Positions 26,736 to 36,813 of a stretch of 64,000 nt of DNA are shown piece after piece. The notes beneath the pieces were generated by a model, which saw only the letters and a program-made list of their open reading frames with translations, ran no database searches and was not told the origin of the DNA. The position numbers and the translations under genes were made by a program. The stretch is taken from NCBI GenBank assembly GCA_943787575.1, contig CALSMY010000013.1, positions 1-64,000 on the forward strand, read 5' to 3'. This DNA is from an uncultured Opitutales bacterium (GTDB taxonomy: Bacteria > Verrucomicrobiota > Verrucomicrobiia > Opitutales > Seribacteraceae). Position 1 is the stretch's first letter, and each line of letters begins with the position of its first letter.

Positions 26736-28601
26736 TTACCTACCCAATCCCATCAGAAATTCCGGATTATTTTTTGTCTTCTTCACCCTTTGGATAAACA
26801 TCTCCATCGCTTCGGCAGGAGGCACTCCTTTCATCGAACGTCGAAGGGCATAAATTTTGTTTAATTCGTCTTTATGGTAGAGCAATTCTTCCTTGCGAGT
26901 ACCACTTTTTTCAAAATCGAGAGCTGGAAAAATTCTCTTATTGGAAAGCTCACGGTCCAAATGGAGTTCCATATTTCCGGTACCTTTAAATTCTTCGAAA
27001 ATTACTTCGTCCATTTTACTCCCGGTTTCGACCAGAGCAGTACCCAAAATAGTTAAACTTCCCCCACCCTCTATATTTCGGGCAGATCCAAAGAAACGTT
27101 TAGGCCTTTGCAAGGCGGTAGCCTCCACCCCGCCACTAAGGATTTTCCCACTGTTAGGCATGGTGGCGTTGTATGCTCGGGCCATTCGGGTAATGGAATC
27201 GAGCAGAATGACTACATGTTGATTATGTTCGACCATACGGCGGGCTTTTTCGATCACAATTTCCGCAGCATGCACATGGCTCTCAGCGCTTTCATCAAAG
27301 GTGGATGCAATCACTTCGGCATCGGGTACCTGTCTACGAAAATCGGTAACCTCTTCTGGGCGTTCATCCACGAGCAGTACAATTAAATGGGCCTCAGGAT
27401 TGTTTTGGCGTAAAGCCCGGGCAATTGCTTGCTGTAAGATTGTTTTTCCCGTTCTTGGAGGAGCCACAATCAGTCCTCGTTGCCCAAAACCCACAGGAGA
27501 GACTAAGTCGACTACCCGCATCGCTACATTGTCCCACTCTACCTCGTGGTGAGTTTCAAGATACATACGTTTCAGAGGGTAGTATGGGGTAAGCTCGGTA
27601 AAGGGTGTTACTCGGGTGGCTTCCTCAGGAGAAACTCCCATAACTTCGTCTACTTGTAAAACAATCGGGCAGGTGGACTCTTCCATCTTTGCCCGAATTA
27701 AACTTTTCACAAAATGACCAGTCTTTAGACCATACCTGCGAACTAAAAGGGCCGGAATTAAAGCAGATTGTGACTTCAATCGGTAGTTTTCTTTTTCTTG
27801 CAGGATGAACCCATGTCCATCTTCCATGATCTGGACAATGCCGGAAAGAGACACCGGGGTTTCGGTTTTGAGACAGAAAGTCAAAAGAGCATCAATTAAC
27901 TCTTCACGCAAAGGTGCAGCCGGAAGGTCTTCTTCGATAGATAACTTAGAAATTTTTTCGGTTAGCTCGATCAGATTTAAAGAAAGGTATTCATCTAAGT
28001 TCAAACACTCCTTGCCCGAATCCAGCAGGGGTTGAAGAATTTTAGCAATTTCTTCGTCCGTTTTAAATGTTTCAGACTCAAGAAGTTGACCAATCTGCAA
28101 AGGTTTTGCCTCCGTTTCTTCGTAAGGTAATCTTTGAGGCTTTTTAAATTTGGGTCTTTTACGAAGTTTCTTTTTTTCCTGCCAGGTTAGCTTTTTTTGA
28201 CCTGGCCCGGAATGAGGATGCCCGGGTTGCCTGGGGTGATTGGGTTTACCACGGCCCTGCCCCGAATGGTTCGCGTTTTCCCGAGGTGGTGCCGCGTTCT
28301 CCTCTCCGCCGCCGTCTGTTTTCTCTTGCTTTGCAGGTTTTGGTTGGTCGGGCGACTTTTCTTCTACATTCTTAGCCTCCTTCTCTTCTTCGGGTCGAGG
28401 TCTTTCTTCTTCGCTCTCACTTCCATCAGTACTGAAAAAGAGTTGACGGTCAGGAGCATCAACTTCTGGTTGTTCAACGGGGGCAGCAGGAGCTTCCGCA
28501 GGGACTTCCTTATTCTCTTTCTTGGAATCCACAATCGGTTCCTCGGCAGTTTCTGAAGAGGCTTTTGGTTTGGATGAACGGGTGCTTTTTTTAACAGGCA
28601 T
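26736..28601 (-). CDS. rho: Transcription termination factor Rho with long N-terminal extension
   Basis: Hexameric RNA helicase that terminates transcription. 621 residues against about 420 in E. coli; the surplus is a low-complexity, charged segment of about 160 residues (Pro/Glu/Lys, then Gly/His/Arg). After it come the HTH (about 170-245), the RNA-binding OSP/cold-shock region (about 250-320), Walker A APPRTGKT (380-387), and the RHO-NTP block: [34 protein letters not shown] and [21 protein letters not shown] at 28601. The extension resembles those in Actinobacteria and Bacteroidota Rho. It lies just downstream of coaE. Confidence 0.96.
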   Translation of the reverse strand: MPVKKSTRSSKPKASSETAEEPIVDSKKENKEVPAEAPAAPVEQPEVDAPDRQLFFSTDGSESEEERPRPEEEKEAKNVEEKSPDQPKPAKQEKTDGGGEENAAPPRENANHSGQGRGKPNHPRQPGHPHSGPGQKKLTWQEKKKLRKRPKFKKPQRLPYEETEAKPLQIGQLLESETFKTDEEIAKILQPLLDSGKECLNLDEYLSLNLIELTEKISKLSIEEDLPAAPLREELIDALLTFCLKTETPVSLSGIVQIMEDGHGFILQEKENYRLKSQSALIPALLVRRYGLKTGHFVKSLIRAKMEESTCPIVLQVDEVMGVSPEEATRVTPFTELTPYYPLKRMYLETHHEVEWDNVAMRVVDLVSPVGFGQRGLIVAPPRTGKTILQQAIARALRQNNPEAHLIVLLVDERPEEVTDFRRQVPDAEVIASTFDESAESHVHAAEIVIEKARRMVEHNQHVVILLDSITRMARAYNATMPNSGKILSGGVEATALQRPKRFFGSARNIEGGGSLTILGTALVETGSKMDEVIFEEFKGTGNMELHLDRELSNKRIFPALDFEKSGTRKEELLYHKDELNKIYALRRSMKGVPPAEAMEMFIQRVKKTKNNPEFLMGLGR

Positions 28602-28628
28602 TGGATATTTTAAGTAAAGGGACGAACA

Positions 28629-29225
28629 TTAAAAAATGGTGGGCGCAAGAGCATCTACCTGACGATTCAAAAATTCGTTGGTACCACCACCCCATAAGAC
28701 AAAATCGGCTCGATTGACCTTCTGGGCTATTGGCAATTGAGAAGACATTCGGGCGTTTGCCTCTTCAAGGGAGAGTCCTCGCTGAAGCAATCTTTGATAG
28801 ATTGTGCTATTTGATGCATACATGGTAACGACGCAGGTAAATTGAGTGTGTAAATTGTTTTCGAACAAAAGAGGTAGTTCAACTAGGCACTTTTTAGAAG
28901 AACAGGACTGAATGAAAGAGGTCCATAAGGAACGAACTAAAGGATGAAGTAGGCTCTCGATCCACTTTCTTTCTGAATCCTTATTAAACACTATTCGACC
29001 AATGGCTGATTTGTCAATGTTTCCGAAAGAATCAAATCCTACCTCACCCCATCTTTGACGAATATTTTCTTTAACTTCGGAGTTGGTTGCCAAAATTTCG
29101 GCAACTAAGGAATCTGCAGAAACCACAGCCCATCCCAAATGATTAAATCTTTCCAGTGCGGAGGTTTTCCCACAGGCGATTCCTCCGGTTAACCCCACTA
29201 CGGTTTTTCCTGTAAAAGGACACAT
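28629..29225 (-). CDS. coaE: Dephospho-CoA kinase
   Basis: Last step of coenzyme A synthesis, phosphorylating the 3'-hydroxyl of dephospho-CoA. 198 residues, family size. P-loop GLTGGIACGKTSALERF (about 12-28), DxD-like SADSLV, and the LHPLVR and VELPLLFE motifs follow the family closely. ATG at 29225. The 28-bp gap to rho and shared direction suggest one transcription unit, an arrangement recurring in Verrucomicrobiota (known association, not provable here). Confidence 0.93.
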   Translation of the reverse strand: MCPFTGKTVVGLTGGIACGKTSALERFNHLGWAVVSADSLVAEILATNSEVKENIRQRWGEVGFDSFGNIDKSAIGRIVFNKDSERKWIESLLHPLVRSLWTSFIQSCSSKKCLVELPLLFENNLHTQFTCVVTMYASNSTIYQRLLQRGLSLEEANARMSSQLPIAQKVNRADFVLWGGGTNEFLNRQVDALAPTIF

Positions 29226-29341
29226 TTAAATAAGTAAAGCTTTAGAAATAAATTTGAGCAAGCAAGGATGTAAATCTTATCATATGCGACTATCGTCTTG
29301 CCAGTTTGGTCAGTCGATTCATAATGCATCATTCCTTTGGA

Positions 29342-29427
29342 GGTAGGGTATCCAAGTGGCTAAAGGATGCGGACTGTAAATCCGCCCGCTTCGGCGTTCG
29401 TCGGTTCGAATCCGACCCCTACCACCA
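29342..29427 (+). tRNA. tRNA-Tyr(GTA)
   Basis: Acceptor GGTAGGG pairs with CCCTACC; anticodon stem GCGGA/TCCGC around CTGTAAA gives anticodon GTA; a long class II variable arm (CCGCTTCGGCGTTC) and T-arm GTCGG-TTCGAAT-CCGAC follow; CCA is encoded. All arms pair. Confidence 0.97.
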
Positions 29428-29460
29428 CTTCCCCTTCGCATTCATTTGAATCTTCCCTTG

Positions 29461-29568
29461 ATGAAAGAAAAAAAAACGGCGAAAAGATGGATCTACATCG
29501 TTCTTGGTGGATTAATTCTTTATTTTTATAAAACTTGTTCCGGTCAGATACCCCCATTGAAATTTTGA
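29461..29568 (+). CDS. 35-residue membrane micro-protein overlapping the J-domain gene
   Basis: ATG 29461, stop TGA at 29566-29568 overlapping the next ATG as TGATG, typical of translational coupling. Basic start (MKEKKTAKRW), one hydrophobic segment (IYIVLGGLILYFY), then a short polar end. Signal anchor or single-pass membrane peptide. It sits 33 bp after tRNA-Tyr and directly before the membrane J-domain gene. Too short for family assignment; the overlap is the support. Confidence 0.5.
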   Translation: MKEKKTAKRWIYIVLGGLILYFYKTCSGQIPPLKF

Positions 29569-30257
29569 TGTTTGCAAAATCTTGGACAAGTACCGCTCTG
29601 TATGGCGGGTTGCTCGCGATCGGGTTGTCCTACCTCACCGCCCACTATTTCAGCACCTCTTTGTTTGCCCATTATCACGATTGGTCGGGTTGGAGAAGCT
29701 TAACCGGTTGGGCACCGAATGGAATAACCAATGGACTGGCCAAGATTTCATGGGCTGTAATTTTCTGTTCCTGCTGGTGGATGCTTTGGCGGCTCGACTT
29801 TTTTCTAAGTATCCAACCTGAAAATAAAAAAGTGAAAAAAGAGAATCAAGGGGTTGGGCCGATGGATTCCGAAAATTACCAAAAAACACGTCCCGAAAAA
29901 GAGGGACCACAAAAATCTGAAAACTTTGTTCCAGAGGAAGAAGAGGAAACGGAGACCAAAACTGAAGAAGATAAACAACCCGAAGAAGATGATTCAGATA
30001 AAACTAAAGAAGCAAAGAAAGCCTTCTTTCCTGAGGTAGAAGATTTGGAAATGGCTGAAATCCTTGGTTTAGAGAAGGATGCGATTCAAGATTTCACCAA
30101 AGTTAAAGCAACTTACCGAATTGCGATTGCCCAGTACCACCCGGACAAAGTGTCGGCCCTTGGGTTTGAGATTCGAGAAGTAGCTGAAAAAAAAGCCAAG
30201 GAAATTAACCAAGCTTATGAACATTTCCGAAAAAAACTAAAAAAACCTAAAAACTAA
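29568..30257 (+). CDS. Membrane-anchored J-domain (DnaJ-like) protein
   Basis: 229 residues from the ATG at 29568 (an earlier TTG at 29535 would add eleven, but the ATG overlaps the micro-protein stop and fits). Two membrane segments (about 7-28 and 55-78), a long acidic linker rich in Glu/Lys (about 85-165), and a C-terminal J domain with YHPDK, the HPD motif that stimulates DnaK ATPase. It likely brings DnaK to the inner membrane. htpG follows 76 bp downstream, so a chaperone locus is plausible. No zinc-finger or Gly/Phe region, so a class C J-protein. Confidence 0.85.
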   Translation: MFAKSWTSTALYGGLLAIGLSYLTAHYFSTSLFAHYHDWSGWRSLTGWAPNGITNGLAKISWAVIFCSCWWMLWRLDFFLSIQPENKKVKKENQGVGPMDSENYQKTRPEKEGPQKSENFVPEEEEETETKTEEDKQPEEDDSDKTKEAKKAFFPEVEDLEMAEILGLEKDAIQDFTKVKATYRIAIAQYHPDKVSALGFEIREVAEKKAKEINQAYEHFRKKLKKPKN

Positions 30258-30333
30258 TTTACCCTAAAGTTACGCTTCCTTGATAATTCCTTGAAGCCAA
30301 CATTTAAATAAGACATAATCTTTTCTTTTTACC

Positions 30334-32188
30334 ATGACACAAGCAACCACTCATGAATTCAAAGCCGAGACCAAACAGGTTCTCGATATTGTTGTAAATT
30401 CGCTCTACAAAGATAAGGAAATTTTTGTTCGCGAATTAATCTCTAATGCATCCGACGCCCTGGAAAAATTACGTCGCACCCAACTTACGGAGAAAGATAT
30501 TCTGGACGACAATTTAGAACTCGAAATCAACCTGAGTACGGACGACTCTGCAAAACAGTTGATTATCCAGGATTTTGGAATCGGGATGACAGAAGAGGAA
30601 TTAGTTAAAAACCTGGGTACTATTGCCCATTCTGGATCGAAGGAATTTTTGAATGCTTTGCAAAGCGAAGGAGAAAAGAATGAGTCCTTGATTGGAAAGT
30701 TTGGAGTTGGATTTTACAGCGTATTTATGGTCTCAGACTCAGTAAAAGCTTACACTCGCACCTGGCAAAAAGAGGGCGAAGGATTGTGCTGGGAAAGCGA
30801 TGGTAGTGGTGGATATTCAATCGATAAAACCGAGGGGCAACGACGAGGAACAAAGATCGTCATTCAACTAAAGGACGAGTTTGAAGAGTTTTCAAAAGAG
30901 GATCGAATCAAGGACATTGTTAAAAAGTACTCTGCCTTCGTCCAGTTTCCCGTTTCGGTAAATGGGGAGAAGGTCAATACGGTGGATGCTATTTGGTTAC
31001 GCTCGAAATCTGAGATTAAGGACGAAGAGTACGAAGAGTTCTATAAGTTCCAGTCCAATGACTACGATTCGCCATTAATGCGTTTGCACTTTAGTGCTGA
31101 CGCCCCCTTGGAGATCAATTCCCTACTTTTCGTCCCCAAACGAAACATGGAAAAAATGGGGATGTTTAGAAGCGAAAACAAAGTAGCCTTACACTGCCGA
31201 AAAGTCTTAATTGATGCAGAGCCAAAAAGCCTTGTTTCCAGAATGGTTAAGATTCTTAAAAGGTGTGGTTGATAGTTCTGATATTCCTTTGAATGTTTCT
31301 AGAGAAACGATGCAGGATAGCGAACTACTCAAAAAACTTGGGCAAGTTTTAACCAAAAGATTCCTTCGATTCTTAAACGAACAAGCTAAGAAAGAAGAGG
31401 ACACCTTTTTGGAATTCTGGAAAGAATATGGAGTACTTCTTAAAGAAGGTGTGGCAACTGACTTTACTTACAAGGATGATTTGGCCAAGTTATTGCGTTT
31501 CGAATCCACGGCAGCTGAGGACGGAAAACTTACCGGCTTGGAAACCTACATTGATCGTATGGCTGCGGATCAAAAAGATATTTTATTTCTTTATGGAAAA
31601 AACCGTAAAGCAATTGAATCAGGTCCCTACCTCGAAGCCCTGCAAGCCCGGGGATATGAGGTTCTACTTCTTACCGAACCGGTTGACGAATATGTCATGC
31701 AATCCCTGCGTGAATTTAAGGAAAAGAAAATTATTTCTGCCGATTCAGATGAATTAAAATTGGACAAATTAGACCAAGAACCAACAGGTGAGCCCCTTGA
31801 TGGAAAAGCCGTCAAAAAGCTATCCAAGTGGATCAAGCAATCTTTGGAAGACCGCGTATCCGAAGTAGAAACAGGCGAACGCTTAATCAATAGCCCGGTC
31901 TGTGTTGTTGGAGAAGATGGAATGGGAGGAGCTTCTGCCCGCCGGATCATGAAGATGATGCAGGGTCCAGAAGGAGAAATGCCCGCCAGTAAAGTTAAAT
32001 TCCAGATAAATCCAAGCCATGCCATTATTCATGGATTATTCAAACTCATGGAAAAGGATGAGCCGACAGCCCTACTGGTAGCGAACCAACTATTGGACAA
32101 TGCCTTGGCTTCCGCCAATCTTTTGGATGACCCCAGGGAGATGATTGCACGCAGTTATCAAGCCTTGGAAAAACTTACCACGGTGTAA
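30334..32188 (+). CDS. htpG: Chaperone HtpG (bacterial Hsp90), one frameshift
   Basis: ATP-dependent chaperone. N-terminal GHKL ATPase: ETKQVLDIVVNSLYKDKEI, RELISNASDALEKLR, DFGIGMTEEEL and GKFGVGFYSVFMV. The middle domain carries LFVPKRN and RFLKGVVDSSDIPLNVSRE. Near 31230-31233 the first frame leaves the family pattern and ends at 31272; the second frame continues LFPEWLRFLKGVV to the stop at 32188. Removing one C from AGCCTTG gives EPKSLFPEWLRF and one protein of about 617 residues, the usual HtpG size. Probably intact in life. Neighbouring J-domain gene supports a folding role. Confidence 0.9.
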
Positions 32189-32263
32189 AATCTTTCGGGC
32201 ATTTTTTGAACCGTGTAAATTGAGATTGCCCCAAATGTACGAGATGAGGTAAAAATCTGAACC

Positions 32264-32674
32264 ATGATGAGGAACTTTAGCAAATTTTTGATATTTGGCA
32301 CACTTAGTTGCCTCATTTCTCTTGTTGGTTGTTTTAAAAGCTCAGGAGGGTTTAGTCGCAGTGGAGGAAATCCTTTTGCTGATGCTGATGCTGCAGTAAG
32401 CAAAAACATCGAAAACTTGATGGGGCTTTCCGTGGGCATGACCAAAGCACAGGTTTCCAGCCTATCTGGAATCGCTAATTATTTGGAAGGGTACGATTGG
32501 GGCAGTGTTTGGTTTTACAAAATTCGTACAGGTGGAAACGAGGGTACTCTCTCCGATAAAGAGGTTGAGAAAAGATATATGCCCGTTGTTTTTGATAATA
32601 CCGATCGTGTCATGGGATACGGCAGTAAATTTTACGACCAAACATTGAGTGATCTCGGTGCTGGTCAATTTTAA
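32264..32674 (+). CDS. Small lipoprotein, BamE/OmlA-like repeat
   Basis: 136 residues. Signal peptide ending LVGC makes Cys23 a predicted lipidation site. The mature part holds NLMGLSVGMTKAQVSSLSG, resembling the VGMTxxQV segment of SmpA/OmlA (BamE-like) lipoproteins, followed by FYKIRTGG and the tail GAGQF. Function unknown; envelope assembly is possible. Start ATG at 32264 or the next codon. It sits between htpG and rplM. Confidence 0.65.
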   Translation: MMRNFSKFLIFGTLSCLISLVGCFKSSGGFSRSGGNPFADADAAVSKNIENLMGLSVGMTKAQVSSLSGIANYLEGYDWGSVWFYKIRTGGNEGTLSDKEVEKRYMPVVFDNTDRVMGYGSKFYDQTLSDLGAGQF

Positions 32675-32755
32675 CCACTTCCAACTTTTTATCCGATTGT
32701 TCGGTTGACGAAGGTCAGGATTTAATTCATTTTCTTATCTTTTCACTTATTTTTG

Positions 32756-33184
32756 ATGAAGACTACCCTGGCTAAAAAGGAAACTGTTACCCACGACTGG
32801 AAGATTGTTGATGCTTCCGGCCTAATCTTGGGGCGTCTGGCTGTACAGATTGCCAATGCACTAAGGGGGCGAAACAAACCCACTTATACTCCGCATGTCG
32901 ACACTGGCGATTATGTTGTGGTTATCAACGCCGAGAAAGTCAAACTCTCCGGATCAAAGGAAGAACAAAAGCAATACATGTTCTACTCCGGATACATGGG
33001 GAACGAAAAATACCGCACGGTTGCGGATTTTCGCGAGAACCGTCCAGAATTTATTATCACCAATGCGGTCAAGGGTATGTTGCCCAGAAATAAACTTTCT
33101 TCAGGCATGCTCACCCGTTTACGAGTTTTTCGTGGGGAAGAACACGATCACGAAGCCCAGCAACCCTCCCCTCTCCTTTCCTAA
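32756..33184 (+). CDS. rplM: 50S ribosomal protein L13
   Basis: 142 residues; L13 of the large subunit. Starts at ATG 32756 (MKTTLAKKETVTHDW). Family pattern: VDASGLILGRLAVQIANALRG, YTPHVDTGDYVVVINAEKV, TNAVKGMLPRNKLSSGMLTRLRVF. The C-terminal tail is short and low in complexity. rpsI follows 9 bp downstream, the usual L13-S9 pair, so one transcript ending at the hairpin at 33627. Confidence 0.97.
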   Translation: MKTTLAKKETVTHDWKIVDASGLILGRLAVQIANALRGRNKPTYTPHVDTGDYVVVINAEKVKLSGSKEEQKQYMFYSGYMGNEKYRTVADFRENRPEFIITNAVKGMLPRNKLSSGMLTRLRVFRGEEHDHEAQQPSPLLS

Positions 33185-33193
33185 TTTATTAAT

Positions 33194-33598
33194 ATGAGTG
33201 CTAAATCCAAGACAGAAGAATTTATTGCCACCGGGCGACGCAAAACCAGCACCGCTCGAGTTCGTATACGCCCGGGTTCCGGAGATTTCATTATAAATAA
33301 CCGTGACATCAGCGACTACTGTTCAACCGAGCAACAAAAGAAAGCTGTTCTCGGACCTTTAGTCTCTGTTGAAAAAGTGGGTGAATTAGACATCACCGTG
33401 ATCGTTCGTGGAGGCGGAGGTACTGGACAGTCTGGAGCGATTCGTCACGGACTTTCTAGAGCTCTCGAGAAGATGGATGGCGAACTTCGTTCTCCTCTCA
33501 AAAAAGCAGGCCATCTCCGACGAGATCCTCGAAAAATCGAACGTAAAAAACCCGGCCGCCCAGGGGCCCGTAAAAGGTTTCAATTTTCAAAGAGATAA
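33194..33598 (+). CDS. rpsI: 30S ribosomal protein S9
   Basis: 134 residues; S9 of the small subunit. Pattern: ATGRRKTSTARVRI, GGGGTGQSGAIRHGLSRAL, RDPRKIERKKPGRPGARKRFQFSKR with the basic C-terminal tail that reaches the P-site tRNA. ATG at 33194; the L13-S9 operon ends with a strong terminator. Confidence 0.97.
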   Translation: MSAKSKTEEFIATGRRKTSTARVRIRPGSGDFIINNRDISDYCSTEQQKKAVLGPLVSVEKVGELDITVIVRGGGGTGQSGAIRHGLSRALEKMDGELRSPLKKAGHLRRDPRKIERKKPGRPGARKRFQFSKR

Positions 33599-33626
33599 TT
33601 TTTATTTCCTCACCCACCCTTTACCT

Positions 33627-33662
33627 AACCCCTCGGAACTCCAACCGAGGGGTTTGTTTTTT
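33627..33662 (+). terminator. Rho-independent terminator after rpsI
   Basis: AACCCCTCGG and CCGAGGGGTT form a 10-bp G+C-rich stem with an 8-nt loop, followed by TTGTTTTTT. Located 29 bp after the rpsI stop and 30 bp before argC. Confidence 0.93.
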
Positions 33663-33691
33663 ATAATTTTCCTCACCAAATTTTAACGACC

Positions 33692-34717
33692 ATGAAAACA
33701 GGTATTATCGGAGCATCCGGATATACCGGACAAGAGCTTGTCTCTTTGCTTATTCGACACCCCAAGATCGAACTGTGCACCATTACTTCAAGGGCACACG
33801 CCGGAAAATCTGTCTCCCAAGTAATTCCTAGGGTTGGAAAAGTGGGGCATTCTCTGAAATTCACTAATCCTTCGCTAACAAGCTTGCTCAATGGAGAGGT
33901 CGAACTTTTCTTCCTGGCTCTGCCTCATGGTACAGCTGCGGAATATGCAGTCCCTTTAGTCGAGGCTGGAAAAAAGGTAATCGATCTGTCTGCAGATTTT
34001 AGATTAAATGATCCCAAGCTTTATCAGGAATATTACGGCTCTACACCCATATCTCCTGATTGGTTACCGAAGGCACAATACGGCCTTCCAGAGCTCCATG
34101 AATTATCATGGGAGAAATCTCCTCTCATTGCATCTCCTGGCTGCTACCCAACAAGTATCATCACCCCCCTTGCACCCTTACTAGAAAACGGCCTGATCGA
34201 GACCAGTGACATCATTGTAAACTCGATTAGTGGCATTAGTGGGGCTGGCAAAAATGCTTCCGAACATCTCTTGTTTTGCGAACGAAATGAAAGTGCCGGA
34301 GTTTACGGACTGCCCAAGCACCGACACCTATCTGAAATTGAAGAGCAATTAAGTCAGTTTGCTCAGAAAACCATCGCTTTATCCTTCCACCCGCACCTCG
34401 GACCGATGAACCGGGGAATTTGCTCAACAATTTCCGTACGGGCCAAGGGTGAGCTTCAAGCTAATTTAATTACCAAATGTTGGGAAGAAGCTTATTCCGG
34501 CAGGCCTTTCGTACAAATACTCAAGGATGGAGACCTACCAGAAACCGGACGGGTAGTGGGAACGAACCGAATCGATTTGGCCGTGCAGGAAGACCCTAGG
34601 ACTAACCGTTACATCCTCTGTTCCGCTGAAGATAACCTTCTTAAAGGAGCGGGTGGACAAGCTGTACAGGCAATGAACCTGTGCAACGGATACGAAGAAG
34701 ATTGCGGTCTATCATGA
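33692..34717 (+). CDS. argC: N-acetyl-gamma-glutamyl-phosphate reductase
   Basis: Reduces N-acetylglutamyl phosphate to the semialdehyde (third arginine step). 341 residues. NADP-binding GASGYTGQEL (8-17), active-site Cys151 in SPGCYPTSI, and a catalytic His region PKHRHLSEIEEQL with SFHPHLGPMNRG follow the family. First gene of argCJBDFG; ATG at 33692. It overlaps argJ by 4 bp (ATGA). No arginine-repressor box is obvious upstream. Confidence 0.96.
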   Translation: MKTGIIGASGYTGQELVSLLIRHPKIELCTITSRAHAGKSVSQVIPRVGKVGHSLKFTNPSLTSLLNGEVELFFLALPHGTAAEYAVPLVEAGKKVIDLSADFRLNDPKLYQEYYGSTPISPDWLPKAQYGLPELHELSWEKSPLIASPGCYPTSIITPLAPLLENGLIETSDIIVNSISGISGAGKNASEHLLFCERNESAGVYGLPKHRHLSEIEEQLSQFAQKTIALSFHPHLGPMNRGICSTISVRAKGELQANLITKCWEEAYSGRPFVQILKDGDLPETGRVVGTNRIDLAVQEDPRTNRYILCSAEDNLLKGAGGQAVQAMNLCNGYEEDCGLS

Positions 34718-35934
34718 AGTTTTATCAGGACTGTGACGGCATAACTGAAGCCCAAGGTTTTTATGCTTCCGGAGTGCCTGCCAATGTCATGGGAAAAAAT
34801 AATGGAAAATTGGACCTTGGTATCATTTATTCCCCACGGCCATGCACCGCTGCAGGTACATTTACGACTAACGATGTCAAAGCATCCCCCGTTCGATATT
34901 GCCTGGATTTATTGAGTGAACAGGGACAGGTTTTTCACGGCGTTGTTGCAAACAGTGGAAATGCCAATGCCTGCACTGGTAAGCAGGGAGACCTGGATTG
35001 TGCAAAAATGGCATCGGAAACAGCGAGGCATTTAAAGGTGCACTCCAAAGAAATTTTGGTTTGCTCAACCGGTCGAATAGGCGTGCAGATGCCCATGAGT
35101 CGTGTAACTGCAGGAATCGCTGAAGCTTGCCAGGATACCCTCGACGAATTGAACGGAGGCAAGGCTTTTCAGGAAGCAATCCTTACTTCTGACACTCGGA
35201 CGAAGTCTTGCTCTGCACAAATTAAAACCTCTTCCGGAAAGGTAACCATTGGAGGAACAGTAAAGGGTGCGGGTATGATTCAACCTAACATGGCTACCAT
35301 GCTGGCCTTTCTGACCACGGATGCCTTTGCCTCTGCCAGTTTTCTCAAAAAGTGTTTAGGTAAGGCAGTGAATAACTCCTTTAACCGAATGACTATAGAT
35401 GGGGACATGAGTACCAACGATAGCGTCCTTATTTTAGCTAACGGATCAACAAGAGTAGATATTGAAAAAGAATCTGTAGATACGATTGCAGAATTTCAGG
35501 AAGCGGTTGATCAGGTTTGTGCCTGCCTCGCCCGGAAATGTGTAACCGATGGAGAAAAGGTCACCAAATTTGTGGAACTTCAATTGAATGGAGCTTCCAG
35601 TGATCAAGACGCCGACCTTGTGGCCAGGTGTATTGCCAACTCACTTCTCGTTAAAACCTCATGGTATGGATCTGATCCGAACTGGGGAAGAATCGTCGAT
35701 GCTGCGGGCTATGCACGGGTCGGTCTTGACTTTGAAAAGTTTGATCTATGGTACAACGATGTTCCCGCTGTGGAAAAAGGTAAGCCCCTACCCTCTAATA
35801 AGCATAAGTGGAAAGAAATCGTTTCCGAAAAATCTTTTGTTATCAAGATTCACCTCAACTCGGGCCCAGGAAAAGCGGTGTTGTGGTCAAATGATTTAAG
35901 CGAAGAATACGTTAACTACAATAAAAGCGAATAA
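34714..35934 (+). CDS. argJ: Glutamate N-acetyltransferase (ornithine acetyltransferase family)
   Basis: Moves the acetyl group from acetylornithine to glutamate, so the cycle recycles it; bifunctional forms also use acetyl-CoA. From the ATG at 34714 (406 residues), sharing ATGA with the argC stop; an upstream in-frame ATG at 34681 is inside argC and less likely. The autocleavage site KGAGMIQPNMATMLAFL has the Thr of ATML as nucleophile; RCIANSLLVKT is also typical. Activity mode (mono or bifunctional) cannot be read from sequence; no argA is in the window. Confidence 0.96.
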   Translation: MKFYQDCDGITEAQGFYASGVPANVMGKNNGKLDLGIIYSPRPCTAAGTFTTNDVKASPVRYCLDLLSEQGQVFHGVVANSGNANACTGKQGDLDCAKMASETARHLKVHSKEILVCSTGRIGVQMPMSRVTAGIAEACQDTLDELNGGKAFQEAILTSDTRTKSCSAQIKTSSGKVTIGGTVKGAGMIQPNMATMLAFLTTDAFASASFLKKCLGKAVNNSFNRMTIDGDMSTNDSVLILANGSTRVDIEKESVDTIAEFQEAVDQVCACLARKCVTDGEKVTKFVELQLNGASSDQDADLVARCIANSLLVKTSWYGSDPNWGRIVDAAGYARVGLDFEKFDLWYNDVPAVEKGKPLPSNKHKWKEIVSEKSFVIKIHLNSGPGKAVLWSNDLSEEYVNYNKSE

Positions 35935-35939
35935 GACTG

Positions 35940-36809
35940 ATGGTGGCATATGAAGAAAGTCAGGCAAAGGCCCGTATTTTAATGGAGGCCCTCCCCTATG
36001 TCAGACGATTTAGGGGCTCAATTTTTGTGGTGAAATACGGAGGAAGCTTCATGGACTCGCCGGATCCGGAAGTGCGTTCTGGCGTGGCCAAAGATTTAGT
36101 CTTTCTCAATTTTGTTGGAATTAAGGTAGTGGTCGTCCATGGCGGAGGAAAAGCGATTACTAGAGAATTAAAAGAACGGGGAATACAAGCCCGTTTCATC
36201 GACGGGCTCCGTGTAACTGATGAGCAAACCATCGATGCTGTAGATTCAGTACTCAATGAACAAGTTAACCGCGAGGTCGCAGACTTTGTATCATCGCATG
36301 ACTGCGAAGTTCAAAGGTTTCCCGGCAAGCAGGTATTGTCCTGTGAAAAACTTCAATCCAAGAACGATTTAGGCTTTGTCGGTCAGGTGACCCAGGTCAA
36401 TACCGATCCAATCCTCCAGGCTTTGGATGAAGGCAAAATGCCAATTCTCTCGTCCACCGCATCGGATAGCCATGGCGTTTGTTACAATGTAAACGCGGAC
36501 AATGTAGCATCCCAAGTCGCCATGGCTCTTGGGGCTCGTAGATTAGTCTATTTATCTGATGTTCCTGGCTTGTTAAGGAATCCAGAAGATCCCTCCACCC
36601 TTCTTTCCAGCTTGGCGATTAGCGAGGTTAAGCCACTAGAAGAGGCAGGGGTGATTTCCGCTGGCATGCTCCCAAAGGTTACCAGTGCAGTGGAAGCCCT
36701 AAAAGCAGGCGTCAACCGGGTTCACTTTATCGATGGTCGGATGCCCCACAGTATATTATTGGAAATCTTTACCGATCAGGGGATTGGTACGGAAATTGTT
36801 CATGCCTGA
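35940..36809 (+). CDS. argB: Acetylglutamate kinase
   Basis: Phosphorylates N-acetylglutamate with ATP (second arginine step). 289 residues. Phosphate loop FVVKYGGSFMDS, VVHGGGKAITRELK and NVNADNVASQVAMALGA match the amino-acid kinase fold. An N-terminal helix (YEESQAKARILMEALPYVRRF) as in arginine-sensitive hexameric enzymes suggests feedback inhibition by arginine. ATG 35940, 5 bp after argJ. Confidence 0.95.
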   Translation: MVAYEESQAKARILMEALPYVRRFRGSIFVVKYGGSFMDSPDPEVRSGVAKDLVFLNFVGIKVVVVHGGGKAITRELKERGIQARFIDGLRVTDEQTIDAVDSVLNEQVNREVADFVSSHDCEVQRFPGKQVLSCEKLQSKNDLGFVGQVTQVNTDPILQALDEGKMPILSSTASDSHGVCYNVNADNVASQVAMALGARRLVYLSDVPGLLRNPEDPSTLLSSLAISEVKPLEEAGVISAGMLPKVTSAVEALKAGVNRVHFIDGRMPHSILLEIFTDQGIGTEIVHA

Positions 36810-36813
36810 ATAG

